A stretch of DNA of 64,000 bases from Rhizobium sp. NXC24 (GTDB lineage Bacteria > Pseudomonadota > Alphaproteobacteria > Rhizobiales > Rhizobiaceae): positions 744,001 through 808,000 of the forward strand of contig NZ_CP024314.1 of the NCBI RefSeq assembly GCF_002944315.1, in the 5' to 3' direction. Positions 24,915-33,279 of the stretch are shown one piece after another. The notes beneath the pieces were generated by a model that searched no databases, had not been told where the DNA came from, and saw only the letters and a program-made list of their open reading frames with translations. Position 1 is the first letter of the stretch, and every line of letters starts with the position of its first letter. The translations under genes and the position numbers were made by a program.

Positions 24915-27188
24915 CTATTTTTCAGCTTCGACAACGACGATCGATCTGTCTGCGGCGTCGATCAGTGAATTGGCAATTCCTCCGTAGGAAAGCCTTTTGC
25001 CCGCTTGCCTGCTGACGCCCAGCACTATCAGATTTGCGCGGCGGCGCCTGGCGTTTCGCAATATAGCCAGCTCCGGCGATGTCCCTCGTTCAACGGTTTT
25101 CTGAATGTCGAGACCATAATTTGCCGCGATTTCGTCGACGCGTTTGAAAGCTTCTTCATGAAGATCGCTCATATCGCTGAGGCGGGGGCGCCGAAGGAGT
25201 TGCTGCGGATCGGTGACGTATACGACGGCGATTTCACAACCGGCAGCTTTTGCGATTGCCGAAGCGAACTCGACGGCGCGGGTGGAACGCTCCGTCCCTG
25301 AGACTGGAACGAGGATGCGGAGTTTACTATCCTCTTCGGGTACCCGCCCTCTGCTGAAGGTAATGGCTACGGTTCCCTGAAACGAGGACGTCATCTTTGT
25401 AAAACGCTCGTCCAGCCCCCCGGCGTCGGCGATCGCTGGCTCGGCCCCGATTATCATCAGGTCATGTCCTTGCTCAGCGCTTTCGGAAAGTGCTCGCTCT
25501 AGATCGCCGCCTTTCTTTCTGCCGGTGACGTGGACGTCCGAGGGTGTGGCGGAATCGGCATCAGATTGCGCCACGGATTTCGTAGCGGTTGCCTTGACGC
25601 GATCTACAAATGTTGCGACGCCGTCTGCGTCCGACCGCTGCTCGCTCGTCTCGCTCTTTGCCTCGTCGTCAATACGCAGCACCGTCACCGGCATCTGCCT
25701 GATCGCGGCCAGGAACCCTGAGATTCTGGAGGCCAGGTTGCCATTTTTAGACAGATCGACCGCCAGCAATATGCGTTCAAATTTGCCGAGGTAGCTCGCC
25801 TTTTCGAACTCCTCGCTCTCCAGCCGGTTCTGCTCCTCTGCCCGAACCGGCAATCGAGCAAGCGCCCATCGTAAAGTCGGCGGCATGAGCATTGTTGTGA
25901 CGACGGCCATTGCTACAATGATGGAAAACAACCGCTGATCCAGGACGCCGACGGAAAGTCCGATGGCAGCAACGATCACCTCGGTCGAACCCCTCGCGTT
26001 CATACCGCAGCCGAGCGCAATGGCTTCCGAATTTGAGAAGCCCCCGAAACGGCCACCGAGAAATGCGCCGCCGAACTTTCCTATGCTGGCGATGACAATC
26101 AAGCCGCTTGCCAGCAACAGTATTGCCGGATCCCGCAGGACAGTGAGATCTGTTTGAAGCCCGGTCAGACCAAAGAACACCGGCATAAAAAGAGCCGTCG
26201 TCAGCGCCCGAAGCTGCGTGTCTATTTGACGTGTCAGGATGGGCGACTGTCCGACGAGGATGCCTGCCACAAACGCGCCCAAGACCGTATGAACGCCAAT
26301 TAAATCGGTGATGATCGCCATGACGCCCATGATCGCGACAATGGCACTGAGGACGGGCAGGTCGCTTTTGAAGCGGTCGTTCGTCCAGCGGATTATTTCA
26401 AAGACGACACGTCGTCCAATCGTAAAACTCACTCCCATGAACAGAAGCGTGCCGATCACGCTCTTTGCAAGCGTCGGCAGCTCGACTCCTCCTTTTTCCG
26501 CAAGGGAGAAGGTGACCGAGATGATGACCCAGCCAACCGTGTCGTCGATGATGGCGGATGCAACGATCAACTGACCGATATTTCTCCTCATGAAGTCCAT
26601 TTCGCGAACGACGGAGGCGACGATTTTCACCGACGAGATGGAAAGCGCCGTGCCCAGGAACAGCGAGGCCACAAGTCTCTTTTCGGGGTCGGGAAGCAAG
26701 CTCGCCGGAAGGAGTTCGCCAAGCGCAAAACCCGCCGCGAAGGGGACGACGATGCCCGTGAACGAGACGCCAATTGCTGCCCGCCGCATCCGTCGCGCCA
26801 AGCCGAGGTCGGTCTCCATTCCGGCCAACAGAAGTAGAAAAAGTATGCCTAGCTGCGCCACCGAGTTGATCATGCTTTTTTGCGCATCGTCGGCGGGAAA
26901 CACTATGGCCTGAAAATCAGGCAAGATCGCGCCGAGAACGGACGGACCAAGCAATACCCCAGCGATGATTTGACCCATGATCGATGGTTGCCCGATGCGC
27001 ACCATAAGTTCCCCAAGCAATCGCCCGAAGATGACTAGGATGACAATTTGAATAAGGAAAAGTCCTTCGGAGGGCACGGCGGTATGGCCTCCATTCGCGG
27101 CGAAAGCCGATGTCGCAATGCCTGCATAAAGTAGCAGGCTGATCAAAATCGGACCTGAGTATCGCTTTCCGAGGTTCATTGATCTCAT
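24915..27188 (-). CDS. KefB-type cation:proton antiporter fused to tandem universal-stress domains
   Basis: About 757 aa. The N-terminal 450 residues form a CPA2 antiporter domain with a leading hydrophobic segment and 12-13 membrane helices (GRLLGELMVRIGQPSIMGQIIAGVLLGPS; GMNARGSTEVIVAAIGL). The C-terminal 280 residues hold two UspA-like domains (FERILLAVDLSKNG... and LRILVPVSGTERSTRAVEF...). The second ends in RANLIVLGVSRQAG with a normal ATP-loop glycine pattern, while the first is more degenerate. The likely role is K+ or Na+/H+ exchange gated by a nucleotide-sensing tail; that is inference. A GTG at 27203 is an alternative start; ATG 27188 has AAGG just upstream. Confidence 0.88.
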   Translation of the reverse strand: MRSMNLGKRYSGPILISLLLYAGIATSAFAANGGHTAVPSEGLFLIQIVILVIFGRLLGELMVRIGQPSIMGQIIAGVLLGPSVLGAILPDFQAIVFPADDAQKSMINSVAQLGILFLLLLAGMETDLGLARRMRRAAIGVSFTGIVVPFAAGFALGELLPASLLPDPEKRLVASLFLGTALSISSVKIVASVVREMDFMRRNIGQLIVASAIIDDTVGWVIISVTFSLAEKGGVELPTLAKSVIGTLLFMGVSFTIGRRVVFEIIRWTNDRFKSDLPVLSAIVAIMGVMAIITDLIGVHTVLGAFVAGILVGQSPILTRQIDTQLRALTTALFMPVFFGLTGLQTDLTVLRDPAILLLASGLIVIASIGKFGGAFLGGRFGGFSNSEAIALGCGMNARGSTEVIVAAIGLSVGVLDQRLFSIIVAMAVVTTMLMPPTLRWALARLPVRAEEQNRLESEEFEKASYLGKFERILLAVDLSKNGNLASRISGFLAAIRQMPVTVLRIDDEAKSETSEQRSDADGVATFVDRVKATATKSVAQSDADSATPSDVHVTGRKKGGDLERALSESAEQGHDLMIIGAEPAIADAGGLDERFTKMTSSFQGTVAITFSRGRVPEEDSKLRILVPVSGTERSTRAVEFASAIAKAAGCEIAVVYVTDPQQLLRRPRLSDMSDLHEEAFKRVDEIAANYGLDIQKTVERGTSPELAILRNARRRRANLIVLGVSRQAGKRLSYGGIANSLIDAADRSIVVVEAEK

Positions 27189-27203
27189 GGGGGCCTTGCT
27201 CAC

Positions 27204-27699
27204 CGCGGAGAACCTGACGCGAACGAGTGTCGATAGTGAAGGGGCTAGCAGGCGAGGTATTTAGCTCGCTGGACGAAGCGCTCAGATGTCGTTTCGACTG
27301 GGAAACCTCTCAATGCATTCAACGTCTTGCGCCGATGTCCTGCTCATTGAGGCTTGCTATATCTGATCGCCATGGGCTCTTTCTTGTTCAAGAGGCATGC
27401 TGGCGAGTTAACGCGGCCCTCAAGATGGAGTTCCTTCGATTGCGCCGCTCCAGACCGACGCCGCTTAAGAGGTCCTGACATCAAAGGGCCACCGAAGACT
27501 TTGGCGGCTTGCTCGCCGGCCTCTGCGTGACCTCAATTCGCCCATCATTGGATCCGGCTCCCTTGGCTTCGCAGTGGCCGAATACCTGCCTTTGCTACGC
27601 GGTTGCTGGATGAATTTGCCTGACGCATCGGACTTCACTCTCGGGAAGATGGCTTCCCGGCGGCTGGCGCTTTCATAATTGTATTCTTACTAAACACTC
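27204..27699. other. Intergenic region without recognised gene
   Basis: About 500 bp between the divergent antiporter and GntR genes. An 83-codon open frame at 27227-27478 (+) shows no family features and no good ribosome site. The stretch near 27670-27700 is AT-rich and leads into the GntR operator. Confidence 0.4.
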
Positions 27700-27722
27700 A
27701 TTGTGTACAACAAGTACACAAT
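27700..27722. promoter_or_regulatory. Palindromic operator, probably for the adjacent GntR regulator
   Basis: Perfect inverted repeat: ATTGTGTAC (27700-27708), 5-bp spacer, GTACACAAT (27714-27722). The left half also forms TTGTGTACAA, a close fit to the N-GT-N-AC-N core bound by FadR-type GntR proteins. It abuts a TTGACA -35 element 2 bp downstream, so binding would affect that promoter. Confidence 0.65.
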
Positions 27723-27724
27723 TA

Positions 27725-27753
27725 TTGACACGAGCGGCTGTGCGTGCCATGAT
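27725..27753 (+). promoter_or_regulatory. Sigma-70-type promoter of the catabolic operon
   Basis: TTGACA (27725-27730), 17-bp spacer, CATGAT (27748-27753). The -35 is perfect and the -10 matches 4 of 6. The GntR start codon lies about 35 bp downstream. It directly follows the palindromic operator. Confidence 0.55.
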
Positions 27754-27787
27754 CCCCTCATCAGGAAAGAGAAGCGGAGTTTTCCCC

Positions 27788-28504
27788 ATGGCGAAGACCG
27801 TTAAGAGCAGCCTCTATGAGGACTTGAAGCGCCAGATCCTGACGATGGAGCTGGATCCCGATGCCGATCTTGATGAGGTGAGCCTCAGCGTGCGTTACGG
27901 TCTTTCGCGCACCCCGGTTCGCGACATCTTCCGGCGGCTGGCGGGGGAGGGCTATATCGATATTCGCGAGAACCGCGGGGCTCGGGTCATTCCGATGAAC
28001 CACGCGACGCTCAGGAACTTCTTCCTGGTTGCGCCGATGATTTACGCGGCGATCGGCCGCCTCGCGGTACAGAACTTCAAGCCGGCCCAGCTTGCCGATC
28101 TGAAGGAGACGCAGGAGCGTTTTCGCCAGGCCAGCGTGGACATGGACGCGTTTACGATGGTTCTCGAGAACAATCGTTTCCACGAAATCTTCGGCGAGAT
28201 GTCGGCCAACGTCTATCTGCAGCCGAGCCTCGGCCGGCTCCTCATCGACCATGCGCGCATCGGGCACACCTTCTTCCGTCCGAGAAACCAGGACATGCGG
28301 CGCCGCCTGCAGGTGGCGGTCGAGCACCATGACAGCTTCATCGAGGCCTTGAGCGCTCACGACGAAGACGCCGTCGTCGACCTGGTCTTCGAACATTGGG
28401 AACTGTCCCGCGAGAACATGGAAATGTTCATAGCGCCACAAGGACTTAAGTCGGACGCCATGATCGGCGGTCCGAGCGTGCAATCATTGGAGAAACTGCC
28501 GTGA
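27788..28504 (+). CDS. GntR-family transcriptional regulator (FadR/FCD type)
   Basis: 238-aa repressor-type regulator. The N-terminal winged helix (LYEDLKRQILTMELDPDADLDEVSLSVRYGLSRTPVRDIFRRLAGEGYIDIRENRGARV) spans about residues 8-68; the C-terminal all-helical FCD ligand domain includes NNRFHEIF and HHDSFIEAL with likely metal-binding His. ATG 27788 is chosen because GGAG lies 8 bp upstream and the promoter is at 27725-27753; an earlier in-frame codon lies inside the operator. Its stop overlaps the next gene start (GTGA). It likely controls the whole following operon. Confidence 0.9.
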   Translation: MAKTVKSSLYEDLKRQILTMELDPDADLDEVSLSVRYGLSRTPVRDIFRRLAGEGYIDIRENRGARVIPMNHATLRNFFLVAPMIYAAIGRLAVQNFKPAQLADLKETQERFRQASVDMDAFTMVLENNRFHEIFGEMSANVYLQPSLGRLLIDHARIGHTFFRPRNQDMRRRLQVAVEHHDSFIEALSAHDEDAVVDLVFEHWELSRENMEMFIAPQGLKSDAMIGGPSVQSLEKLP

Positions 28505-29412
28505 AGTTTGAAGGTATCTACACGCCTGCGATCACGCCGCTGAGCTCGGACGGGCAGATCGACCGGGCCGGGTTTGCTGCGGTCCTGGAATCCCTGATCG
28601 ATGCCGGCGTGCACGGCATCATCGTCGGCGGATCGACGGGCGAATATTACGCCCAGTCCTGCCAGGAACGTTTCGAGCTCGGCGCCTACGCCAAGGAGGT
28701 GATCGGCAACCGGTTGCCGCTGATCATCGGCACCGGCGCGACGCGCACCGAAGACTCCGTCGAATATGCCAAGGCGGCGAAGGACATCGGCGCCGATGCG
28801 ATCCTGGTGTCGTCGCCGCCCTATGCCCTGCCGACCGAGCGCGAAAACGCCGTTCATGCACTGACCGTCGACCGCGCCGCCAACCTGCCGATCATGCTCT
28901 ACAACTATCCCGCCCGCATGGGTGTGATGATGGGCGAGGAGTATTTCTCCCGCGTCGGCAAATCCAAGAACGTGGTGGCGATCAAGGAAAGCTCCGGCGA
29001 CATGGGCAACCTGCATCGGCTCGCCCGCAAGTTCCCGCACATCGCGCTGTCCTGCGGCTGGGATGACCAGGCGCTCGAATTCTTCGCCTGGGGCGCCAGG
29101 AGCTGGGTCTGCGCCGGCTCCAACTTCCTGCCGCGCGAACATGTCGCGCTCTACGAGGCCTGCGTGCTCGAAAAGAACTTCGACAAGGGCCGGGCGATCA
29201 TGGCGGCAATGCTGCCGCTGATGGATTTCCTCGAATGCGGCAAGTTCGTGCAGTCGATCAAGCATGGCTGCGAGATCATCGGCCTGAAAGCCGGTCCGGT
29301 CCGCGCGCCGCTGCGCGGACTGAACTCCGAAGAGAAAAGAACCCTTGAGACCGTTGTGTCCACCTTGAAGCGCACGGTCGCCCAGATCACCTCGGGAGCC
29401 AATCATGCATGA
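28501..29412 (+). CDS. Dihydrodipicolinate synthase-family lyase/deaminase
   Basis: 303-aa class I aldolase-type TIM barrel. The Schiff-base Lys is in VVAIKESSGD (K162), the relay Tyr in LYNYPAR (Y134), and the substrate carboxylate loop is GGSTGE (43-48). The start is GTG at 28501, overlapping the gntR stop. DapA itself is unlikely in this catabolic setting. With an aldehyde dehydrogenase, an FAD oxidase and a proline-racemase homologue in the same operon, the best guess is a pyrroline-4-hydroxy-2-carboxylate deaminase (HypD-like) or a related dehydratase giving 2-oxoglutarate semialdehyde. Confidence 0.85.
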   Translation: MKFEGIYTPAITPLSSDGQIDRAGFAAVLESLIDAGVHGIIVGGSTGEYYAQSCQERFELGAYAKEVIGNRLPLIIGTGATRTEDSVEYAKAAKDIGADAILVSSPPYALPTERENAVHALTVDRAANLPIMLYNYPARMGVMMGEEYFSRVGKSKNVVAIKESSGDMGNLHRLARKFPHIALSCGWDDQALEFFAWGARSWVCAGSNFLPREHVALYEACVLEKNFDKGRAIMAAMLPLMDFLECGKFVQSIKHGCEIIGLKAGPVRAPLRGLNSEEKRTLETVVSTLKRTVAQITSGANHA

Positions 29413-30922
29413 ACCCTTGACCGCAGCCGAATACAAGGCAATCGCCGCCGGCCTTCAGTTCCCGACCAATGCCTTCATCGATGGCAGCTTCCGTCCGGCC
29501 AATTCCGGCAAGACGTTCAAGACGACGAATCCGGCGACCGGCGAACTTCTGGCGGACGTTGCCGCCTGTGATGCAAGCGATGTCGATTACGCCGTCCTCA
29601 AGGCAAGAGAGGCGTTCGAGGATGGCCGCTGGCGGCAACTGTCGCCCGGCGAGCGCAAGGCGACGCTGATCAAGTTCGCCAAGCTCCTGGAAGACAACCG
29701 CCATGAACTGGCGGTGATGGAAAGCCTCGACAGCGGCAAGCCGGTTCGCGAATGCCAGACCGTCGACGTGCCCGATACCATCCACACCCTTCGCTGGCAC
29801 GCCGAGGCAATCGACAAGCTCTATGACAACACCAATCCGGTCGGCCCGAATGCGCTGGCGATGGTGGTGCGCGAGCCGATCGGTGTCGTCGGCTGCGTCC
29901 TGCCCTGGAACTTCCCGCTTTTGATGCTCGCCTGGAAGATCGGCCCGGCATTGGCCGCCGGCTGCTCGGTCGTCGTCAAGCCGGCACAGGAGACGACGCT
30001 GACGACGCTCCGGGTTGCCGAACTTGCGCATGAAGCCGGCATCCCGGCCGGTGTCTTCAATGTCGTCACCGGCAGCGGCCGGGAGGTCGGCGAGCCGCTC
30101 GGCCTGCACATGGATGTCGACATGGTGGCCTTCACCGGCTCGACGCCGACCGGGCGACGCTTCCTGCATTATTCCGCCGATTCCAACCTGAAGAAGGTCG
30201 TGCTCGAATGCGGTGGCAAGAACCCGGCCGTGGTGCTGGAGGATGCCGAGGATCTGGATCTCGTCGCCGAGCAGGTGGTGAACGGCGCCTTCTGGAATAT
30301 GGGCGAAAACTGCTCGGCCTCCTCGCGCCTCATCGTCCATGCCAAGATCAAGGACGAGCTCTTGAAGCGCATCGGTGCCTATATGCGCGAGTGGAAGACG
30401 GGCGATCCGCTCGATCCGGAAAACCGCGTCGGTGCGCTGGTCAGCAAGAACCACTATGAGAAGGTCACCTCCTTCCTCGACGACGTCAAAAGCGAGAAGC
30501 TGACGATCGCTCATGGCGGTGAAACACATGGCGGCATCTTCGTCGAGCCGACGGTGGTCGACGGCGTCACCTCCTCCAGCCGGCTGTTCAAGGAAGAAAT
30601 CTTCGGGCCGATCCTGTCGGTGACGACGTTCAACACACTGGCCGAGGCCGTCGCCCTTGCCAACGATACCAATTATGGCCTGACGGCATCGGTCTATACC
30701 GCCAGCCTGAAGCATGCGATCCGCCTGTCGCGCGACATCCGGGCCGGCCTCGTCACGGTCAACTGCTTCGGCGAAGGCGACGCGACGACCCCGTTCGGCG
30801 GCTACAAGGAATCCGGCTTCGGCGGCCGCGACAAGTCGATCTTCGCACACGACAACTACTGCGAACTCAAGACCATCTGGATCGACATCTCCGATCGCTC
30901 CCTCGACGAGACCATCCGATGA
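29405..30922 (+). CDS. NAD(P)-dependent aldehyde dehydrogenase
   Basis: 505-aa ALDH-superfamily enzyme with catalytic Cys303 in GENCSASSR, general base Glu268 in VLECGGKNP, the cofactor motif FTGSTPTG and the LPWNFPL stretch. The sequence is of the betaine-aldehyde / gamma-glutamyl-aminobutyraldehyde (PuuC) type. It overlaps the lyase gene by 8 bp at its start and the oxidase gene by 4 bp at its end. Likely role in context: oxidation of the semialdehyde product of the lyase, for example 2-oxoglutarate semialdehyde to 2-oxoglutarate. Substrate inferred. Confidence 0.9.
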   Translation: MHEPLTAAEYKAIAAGLQFPTNAFIDGSFRPANSGKTFKTTNPATGELLADVAACDASDVDYAVLKAREAFEDGRWRQLSPGERKATLIKFAKLLEDNRHELAVMESLDSGKPVRECQTVDVPDTIHTLRWHAEAIDKLYDNTNPVGPNALAMVVREPIGVVGCVLPWNFPLLMLAWKIGPALAAGCSVVVKPAQETTLTTLRVAELAHEAGIPAGVFNVVTGSGREVGEPLGLHMDVDMVAFTGSTPTGRRFLHYSADSNLKKVVLECGGKNPAVVLEDAEDLDLVAEQVVNGAFWNMGENCSASSRLIVHAKIKDELLKRIGAYMREWKTGDPLDPENRVGALVSKNHYEKVTSFLDDVKSEKLTIAHGGETHGGIFVEPTVVDGVTSSSRLFKEEIFGPILSVTTFNTLAEAVALANDTNYGLTASVYTASLKHAIRLSRDIRAGLVTVNCFGEGDATTPFGGYKESGFGGRDKSIFAHDNYCELKTIWIDISDRSLDETIR

Positions 30923-32262
30923 CCCGGCATGTGATCAAGCGCCTACCGATTGATACTGGCGTTTCGGGATGGGAGGCGATTAGCGAACGCGCCTATCCCG
31001 TGACGGCGCTTGACCACGACATTACTGCGGACTGGCTGATCATCGGCGCTGGATTCGCCGGGCTATCTGCGGCCCGACGCCTCTCGCAATTGCGGCCGCA
31101 GGACAAGATTGTCATTCTTGAGGCCCGTGAACTCGCAAAAGGACCGGCCGGACGAAATTCCGGCTTCATGATCGACGTGCCGCACAATCTCTCGTCCGGC
31201 GAGTACTCGGTTGCCGACGAGCAGTCCACCAAGGACGAGATCAGACAGAACCGCTTGGCAATCGCCTTCGCCGCTGACGTTGCGGCCGAGTATGGCCTGT
31301 CCAAGGAAACATTCGATCCATCGGGCAAGACGAACGCCGCTGCCTCGGACAGGGGCTTGGGGCTCAACGAGAATTACAGAAAGTCCCTCGAGAAGATCGG
31401 CGAAGATTATCGCGTTCTCGATGCCGATCAGATGCGGGAAATGACCGGCTCGCACTATTATCGAGGAGGGCTCTATACCCCAGGGGCCGTGCTGATCCAG
31501 CCGGCGGAGTACATCCGCGGCTTGGCGCGCGGATTGCGATCAAAAATCGATCTTTACGAGCATTCGCCGGTGCTGGAGCTTTCGCGCGAAGGCAGGTTCT
31601 GGAAGGCGAAGTCAAACCGCGGATCCGTGTCTGCGCCGAAGGTCATTCTCGGAGTGAACGGCCACATCGAAAGCTTCGGCCACTTTCGCCGCCGCTTGAT
31701 GCACATCTTTACCTACGCATCGATGACCACCGCCTTCTCACAGAACGAATATGGCGGCGTTACCGGCGCGGACCGCTGGGCGCTTCTGCCCGCAGACCCC
31801 ATGGGCGCGACCGTACGCAAGATCACCACAAATGGCCTGTCCCGGATCGTCATAAGGACGAGGTTCACATATGATCCAAGCCTCCAGGTGTCAGATAGGC
31901 GTGTCGCCGGCATAGCTGCCGAGCAGCGCCGGTCATTCGACGCCCGTTTCCCCGGACTGAAAGGCCTGCCCCTGGAATATAGCTGGGCCGGTGCGCTGTG
32001 CCTCAGCCGGAACCATGTGCCAGCATTTGGTGAGGTCGAAGAAGGGCTCTTTTCTGCCTGCTGCGAAAATGGCCTCGGCACCGTCAAGAGCACACTCGCG
32101 GGGATGATGGCTGCCGATCTGGCGACAGGGGCGGGTAGCCCTGAACTCGAACAATACAGAAATCAACCGGAGCCGAGCAAGTTGCCGCCCGAGCCGATCG
32201 CATGGCTCGGCGTGAACTCGGTCATCCGGCTGCAGGAGTTGCGTGCAGGCCGCGAGGGATGA
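30919..32262 (+). CDS. FAD-dependent amine/imino-acid oxidoreductase (DAO/PuuB family)
   Basis: 447-aa flavoprotein. The FAD-binding Rossmann motif is in WLIIGAGFAGLSAARRLSQ (about residues 38-56), followed by VILEARELAKGPAGRNSGFM as in gamma-glutamylputrescine and sarcosine-type oxidases. The C-terminal GLGTVKSTLAGMMAADLATG closes the FAD site. No signal peptide. It starts inside the end of the aldehyde dehydrogenase gene. The expected reaction is oxidation of a secondary or cyclic amine to an imine in the cytoplasm, upstream of the lyase and dehydrogenase. Confidence 0.88.
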   Translation: MTRHVIKRLPIDTGVSGWEAISERAYPVTALDHDITADWLIIGAGFAGLSAARRLSQLRPQDKIVILEARELAKGPAGRNSGFMIDVPHNLSSGEYSVADEQSTKDEIRQNRLAIAFAADVAAEYGLSKETFDPSGKTNAAASDRGLGLNENYRKSLEKIGEDYRVLDADQMREMTGSHYYRGGLYTPGAVLIQPAEYIRGLARGLRSKIDLYEHSPVLELSREGRFWKAKSNRGSVSAPKVILGVNGHIESFGHFRRRLMHIFTYASMTTAFSQNEYGGVTGADRWALLPADPMGATVRKITTNGLSRIVIRTRFTYDPSLQVSDRRVAGIAAEQRRSFDARFPGLKGLPLEYSWAGALCLSRNHVPAFGEVEEGLFSACCENGLGTVKSTLAGMMAADLATGAGSPELEQYRNQPEPSKLPPEPIAWLGVNSVIRLQELRAGREG

Positions 32263-32341
32263 TCCCTCGCCGCGCAATAATGAGGATCGAGCCAAGAGCA
32301 GATCTTCAGAAGAATGGGAACGAGAACTAGGAGTAAAAACA

Positions 32342-33193
32342 ATGAAGGCTTTGTGGAAGGCGCTTTGCGCCGCTGCGATGATCGGAATGAGCATGTTTCC
32401 TGCTCATGCTGAAGAAAAGACCATCACCATCGGCACCATGTCCTGGGAGGATCTGACCCCTATCACGGGCATCACCAAAAAGGTCCTCGAAGATTCGGGC
32501 TATACGGTCAAGGTTCTGCCCTTTTCGGAATGGGGTATCGCCTACGCTGCCTTGAGCAAGGGTGACATTCAGATCCTCGCATCTCAGACCGATTATGTTG
32601 CTCAGGACTATTGGGACAAGAACAAGAACCGTCTGGAGAAAATCTCGCCGGTTTCCCACGGCCTTTACCAAGCCATTGCCGTCCCCAATTACGTTCCGAT
32701 CGACTCTACTGACCAGCTAAACGACAATGCCGACAAGTTCGGCGGCAAGATCGTCGGCATCGAGCCGGGCTCGGGCCTGATGCGTGACGCGGCCAATGCC
32801 GTCAAAGAATACGGTCTCAAGCTGCAACTCGTGGAAGGCAGCACGGCAGCTATGACCGCTGCTCTGAAATCGGCCATTGATCGCAAGGAATGGATTGCCG
32901 TTACGATCTGGGAACCGTCTTGGATGATGCAGAAGTATCCGGTCAAGTTCCTCAAGGATCCGAAGGGCGTGTTCCCGCCTCCGCAGAGCTACTACTGGAT
33001 CGGCAAGAAGGGTTTTTCGGCTGACAATCCACATGCTCGCGAAGTCATCGCCAGCGTCTATGTTCCGCTTGCTGATATCACGGCGATGAACGGCGCTGTC
33101 AGCGATGGCAAGACCATGGATCAGGCCGTCCAGGATTGGATCGGGGCCCATGCCGACCTGATCAAGCGCTGGGAAAACATCAAGAAAAACTAA
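32342..33193 (+). CDS. Glycine betaine/proline-type ABC transporter substrate-binding protein
   Basis: 283-aa periplasmic binding protein (OpuAC/ProX class). Signal peptide MKALWKALCAAAMIGMSMF then cleavage near AHA-EE. Aromatic residues spread along the chain (TMSWEDLTP, FSEWGIAY, TIWEPSWMMQKYP, SYYWIGKK) could form the cage that binds a quaternary ammonium or cyclic amine. The ATG at 32342 follows TAGGAG. A strong hairpin lies just after its stop, before the ATPase gene. The substrate is a betaine-like compound by family; glycine betaine, proline betaine and hydroxyproline betaine are all possible. Confidence 0.92.
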   Translation: MKALWKALCAAAMIGMSMFPAHAEEKTITIGTMSWEDLTPITGITKKVLEDSGYTVKVLPFSEWGIAYAALSKGDIQILASQTDYVAQDYWDKNKNRLEKISPVSHGLYQAIAVPNYVPIDSTDQLNDNADKFGGKIVGIEPGSGLMRDAANAVKEYGLKLQLVEGSTAAMTAALKSAIDRKEWIAVTIWEPSWMMQKYPVKFLKDPKGVFPPPQSYYWIGKKGFSADNPHAREVIASVYVPLADITAMNGAVSDGKTMDQAVQDWIGAHADLIKRWENIKKN

Positions 33194-33201
33194 TCGTATC
33201 C

Positions 33202-33227
33202 TGGCCGTCCGGCTCGCCGGGCGGCCA
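33202..33227 (+). terminator. Intra-operon hairpin after the binding-protein gene
   Basis: Arms TGGCCGTCCGG (33202-33212) and CCGGGCGGCCA (33217-33227), loop CTCG, 11-bp GC-rich stem with one G-U pair. No T-run follows. Placed between the substrate-binding and ATPase genes, it fits an mRNA-stabilising or attenuating hairpin that keeps binding-protein output above that of the membrane parts. Confidence 0.6.
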
Positions 33228-33279
33228 TCCTGAAGCCCAACGAGAGAAGCCAGCACCAATTGGCTCAAAGGGGATCGCT

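Noticed and set aside
27227..27478. 83-codon open frame on the plus strand between the antiporter and GntR genes
   Set aside because: No ribosome site, no recognisable domain, odd composition; taken as non-coding.
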